A stretch of 64,000 nucleotides of DNA from Sanderia malayensis. Its lineage: Eukaryota; Cnidaria; Scyphozoa; Semaeostomeae; Pelagiidae. A program made the translations under genes and the position numbers. The notes beneath the pieces are model-generated. The model made no database searches. It saw only the letters and a list, made by a program, of their open reading frames with translations, and was not told the DNA's origin. Positions 60,894 through 64,000 of the stretch are shown one piece after another. The stretch covers positions 1,240,001-1,304,000 of the forward strand of contig RQOL01000876.1 of NCBI GenBank assembly GCA_013076295.1, read 5' to 3'. The first letter of the stretch is position 1; every line of letters begins with the position of its first letter.

Positions 60894-61333
60894 ATAAGGC
60901 CGCGTTTAGGTCGTGTCGAATTTAATTCAAACAAGATTTGAATTAAGTTCCACGTAAATTCAGCCGTATAAAGTGGCATTTTAATTAAGTGCTGCACTTT
61001 GAATTAAGTTCATCAGGATTTGCCGAACTTAATGCACAAGTGCGACACAAATGCGACGTGGCTTTATACGGCCGCATTTTGGTCGCATTCAATTCAAATT
61101 CTCCTTGAATTAAATCACTTCATGTGATATAATGATGAAATATGTCAAATTTTTCCAGTCAAGCACTCTGCGTATGTGCAATCCTTTTTTGCCACGTCAC
61201 GATGATATGAGGAGTTGAATTAAATGCGGCAAACAAAACACGTATAAAGTGAACGTCGCACTTATGTCGCATTTAGGTCGAATCTAATGAATTAAATTAG
61301 ACACGACCTAAACGCGGCCTTATAAAGTCCACC
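60894..61333. mobile_element. Harbinger-like MITE, TTA duplication
   Basis: 440 bp with ends GGTGGACTTTATAAGGCCGC and complement (over 35 bp), flanked by TTA (60891-60893, 61334-61336). It is absent from the left block near 37315. The inside repeats the end words in both orientations (TTTATACGGCCGCATTT and GTATAAAGTG). Confidence 0.85.
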
Positions 61334-62468
61334 TTAGATATAAGGCTGCTACACATATCTCTAAGCTTGAAAGTTTGTAAGCCAAAATGTTTGCTGCTAT
61401 TCTTTTGCATTTGGCTCACAAAGCAAATAACGAGAAAGTGTGAAACCCGGACCATTGCTATCGATAAACGAAGTACATTTTCTCAACGGCGTCGCTACGA
61501 TTTTCTAATTTATCGAAATCCGCCGAAAAAGCTTTCCTCTTTGATGCTCACTGTTGTGAACAAGGCTGCTTGACAAAACTGCTTTTCCAAAATTTTATAA
61601 GTCGTTCAAAATTGCTAAAAAGGGAGCTTCCCATGTTTTCCGACAGTCCCTCGTTTTTTCAGGCTGGCGACGCCCCTACATCTTCTCCGTTAATCGCTTC
61701 GTTTGCGGAAATTAGAGTTAACAGTTTTTATTCCATACGAAAAATACATTAACTTGTAACAATTTCGGATACCGAAATTTTACTCTGGAATTATAAGGTC
61801 TGCGATGCAATACACGCTTTTTTATAAGAAACTGACTTCTGAGATGAGAAAATATTAAGAAACTGCAGAAATATGAAATATTCCACAATCTGAGTGGCAG
61901 TTTGGGCAGATATAAATTTTTATCAAACTCCTTGAGCAATTTCGGTCATTTTTTGGCAATAGTTGGTAGCGTTAGATAAAATGATATTGATTTGATTGGA
62001 AAAATTTTCTTAGTGGTTAGGTATGTCAATTTTTTATCCAAGCAGTAGCTCTTTTGCAACTTGATTTTTAAAAAGCATTTGGTGATAAAATGATACCATT
62101 TTCGAGCTTAATTTCTTATAAAAATAGCGTGTAGTCGACATTTCATTACTTACTCCTTGATAAATATAAGCTTTAGATTAATCATTATAATCTTTTTGAC
62201 GATAAAATTGCGTGCATGATATTTTTTACAACTTTGTGTCATAAACGAAAGCCTTGTTGTCATTGGGAACCGTTGTTGAAAGTGAGACTGCTGAAGATTT
62301 GTCCATCTAAAATGAAATGAAAATCAAAATTTATTAAAGAAATGTTTGAAAAATTGTGAGGGGTAGCGTATTCTGTTGATGAATTAAGCCTCGTAGTCCG
62401 GGAGGCAGTTTATTATACATAATTTTTATCACAAAACTATTTTGATTATCACAAAACCATTTTGATTA

Positions 62469-63970
62469 TCACGGAATCAAAACTGTTACATTTGCTCCCA
62501 CACTCTCGTGCTTCACTGATTGACCCATTTGTTCTGGGTATTTTTCCAGTTCTCCTTCGTTAAGAGCTTCAATGCGACAACGTAATTGGTTCATCTGAAA
62601 AAAATTATAATTACAATTACTTATTAATGGGATTTGTTCAAATTAGCAATTGAAACCCATGAAATTTAGATGATATTTACAGGTTGATTGCTGAAGTTTT
62701 GTGTCGATTTTTTGCGTCTTTGTTGAAACTTCTGAACTGCTTCTTTCACCTGCAACAACAGTTTAATAGACCATTAGATCATTACCAGTTAGTGTGGCAG
62801 AGAGGAGGATCACTGTAGTATGTCAAGTTATCCCATGTTAAGGCCTCACAATTTTCTCTGTAGACCAGTCGAATCAACAAGAATCGCGCAGTGAAAAGGT
62901 GGAAATCAAAGTTTATTTTGTTGGGACAGTGAACTCTATATAAGAAGACTTCTTATATAGAGCTCACTGTGTTGGGGTGAACCATTTTTTACCTGGGGGT
63001 CTGTAAAACAATGCATGATGGGGAAGAGTAAACCCTGTAAAAATGAAAATGCAATTTTAGGTTCTCAAAACTTGAATTTAGATCAATTATTTAATGTTTT
63101 CACATAATTAAACATGATTGGATAAATTGAATATTTCCAAACGTACAACAAGACATCCATTGATTATGATATAAAGATAGCCAACCACAACAGGGCTGCT
63201 TTCGATGCCAAAACCAAGTATTTCTATTACACCAAGTATTGGTATTAACGTCATAAATGCTTTTGTTGTGGATCTGAGAGAAGAAGAGGGAAATTTCTGG
63301 CCTAAGTCTTGCAAACATGTGTGAATGACAATTGCATTGCCGTAGGATAGTACCTCTGTATTATGTTATATACTTCTGAAGACTAATAGATACGATTATT
63401 ATTGTAAATTGTGTTTATAAAATTGTCAGGTTTTAGACGAGGCGTTTAAAAAATGTAGCGCTTAATAAATGTTTTTTGAATTGAGAGGTTTTGAATTGAA
63501 CATTACTAGAAAGAAATAGGTCTTATGAAGCATTACTGTGTTTGCAAGAGTGACAGAAGAAGAAATAGGTGAACCTGAGTTTTTGAGGTGATGTCTTCAA
63601 GCGCTGAGATGAGGAAATGTTTTTGAGAATAAACCAAAGAATCAAGCAGAAGAGCACGAAGTTGACCTGAAAAGAAAAAAAAGTGATGTTTAATATTACA
63701 TAAATTTGCCAAACACAGAAAAGAAGCAGATAAGAATTTGAGCTTTTGGTGAAGTCGGGTTGATACATAACCTGAAAATAGTGGATTTGTATAATTAGAT
63801 ACGTTGCTTGAAGTAGGAAAATAGTTATTTTCACAATACATTCTGGCGTAGAATTCAATTAGATATATTTGGACATAAATTATGGTAAATGAATAATGAT
63901 AACTTATACCCCGAGTAGAATTGCAACAGGACCTCTGAAAAACCACCTAATTGTTCCCAATGAAATGCAT
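62469..63970 (-). CDS. Second class B seven-helix receptor, 3' half (partial)
   Basis: Exons in transcript order: 63910-63970, 63575-63666, 63147-63273, 62993-63034, 62681-62749 and 62469-62594 (stop), 171 codons plus stop, all in phase. Earlier exons are beyond the right edge. The frame covers the end of TM4 (LGTIRWFFRGPVAILLG), TM5 (VNFVLFCLILWFILKN), TM6-TM7 (STTKAFMTLIPILGV, then GYLYIIINGCLV), GLLFPIMHCFTDPQ, and a basic tail (VKEAVQKFQQRRKKS). It is a paralogue of the 37887-52443 receptor with the same exon lengths up to the last exon. The tail ends six residues after the shared GANV, whereas copy 1 reads about 35 more residues, so one of the two ends may be altered. No stop or frame break is seen, so both copies look usable. 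Confidence 0.8.
62927..62969. repeat. Intron hairpin shared by both receptor copies (copy 2)
   Basis: CAGTGAACTCTATATAAGAAG pairs with TTCTTATATAGAGCTCACTG, leaving a loop of about 2 bases. It lies 24 bp from the 3' end of exon 62993-63034, the same place as in copy 1. Confidence 0.7.
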
Positions 63971-64000
63971 CTAAAAAGTAATTGATGAAGCAAGTTTTCT

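Larger units (their letters stand above)
58757..64000. repeat. Segmental duplication, right copy
   Basis: Same order and orientation as 36305-41235, extended by two insertions (58882-59989 and 60894-61333). It starts in sequence that is SLC22 3' UTR in the left copy, but no SLC22 exons precede it, so the breakpoint lies just downstream of that gene's stop codon. It runs off the right edge. Confidence 0.88.

Overview
The window is 64 kb of AT-rich, intron-rich animal nuclear DNA. Genes are split into exons of about 40-960 bp with GT/AG borders, introns carry many transposon remnants, and the recognisable proteins are animal families (EDC4, SLC22, class B seven-helix receptors with an LDLa module). 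No bacterial operon structure is present. I read it as an invertebrate metazoan, possibly a cnidarian, but the species is not determined. Exon borders were worked out by hand from splice motifs, reading phase and homology. Within each stated exon chain the phases join without stop codons, apart from the gaps named below.

Layout. (1) 162-5099 (+): 3' part of a protein with two cyclic-nucleotide-binding folds, like CNBD2; its 5' end is left of the window. (2) 5832-22267 (+): a complete 24-exon gene for the mRNA-decapping scaffold EDC4, predicted 1388 aa. (3) 22268-27604: gene-free. (4) 27605-36287 (+): a compact SLC22-type transporter in 8 exons (431 aa); intron 1 holds a 2.6-kb near-perfect palindrome. 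(5) 37887-52443 (-): an adhesion/secretin-type (class B) receptor with signal peptide, cysteine-rich modules, LDLa and seven helices, tail-to-tail with the transporter. (6) 52444-58756: gene-free, with LINE and LTR-element remains. (7) 58757-64000: a second copy of the block from the transporter 3' UTR to the receptor TM4 exon, including the 3' half of a second receptor (62469-63970, -) that continues past the right edge.

Mobile DNA is the other main theme. Target-site duplications can be read for hAT-like elements (8-9 bp: 14669-15739, 54761-55000, 59062-59390), TA-inserting elements (963-1110, 43305-43649, 58882-59989), TTA/TAA Harbinger-like MITEs (30060-30454, 60894-61333), a TTAA element (38360-40041), a foldback element with a 7-bp duplication (49640-51508), and an LTR element without gag/pol (53865-56623). 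Because one block is duplicated, the second copy shows the empty site for several insertions. The points most worth a second look are the 810-bp-arm palindrome in the transporter intron and the tandemly repeated in-frame exons, one with an in-frame stop, just before TM1 of the receptor.
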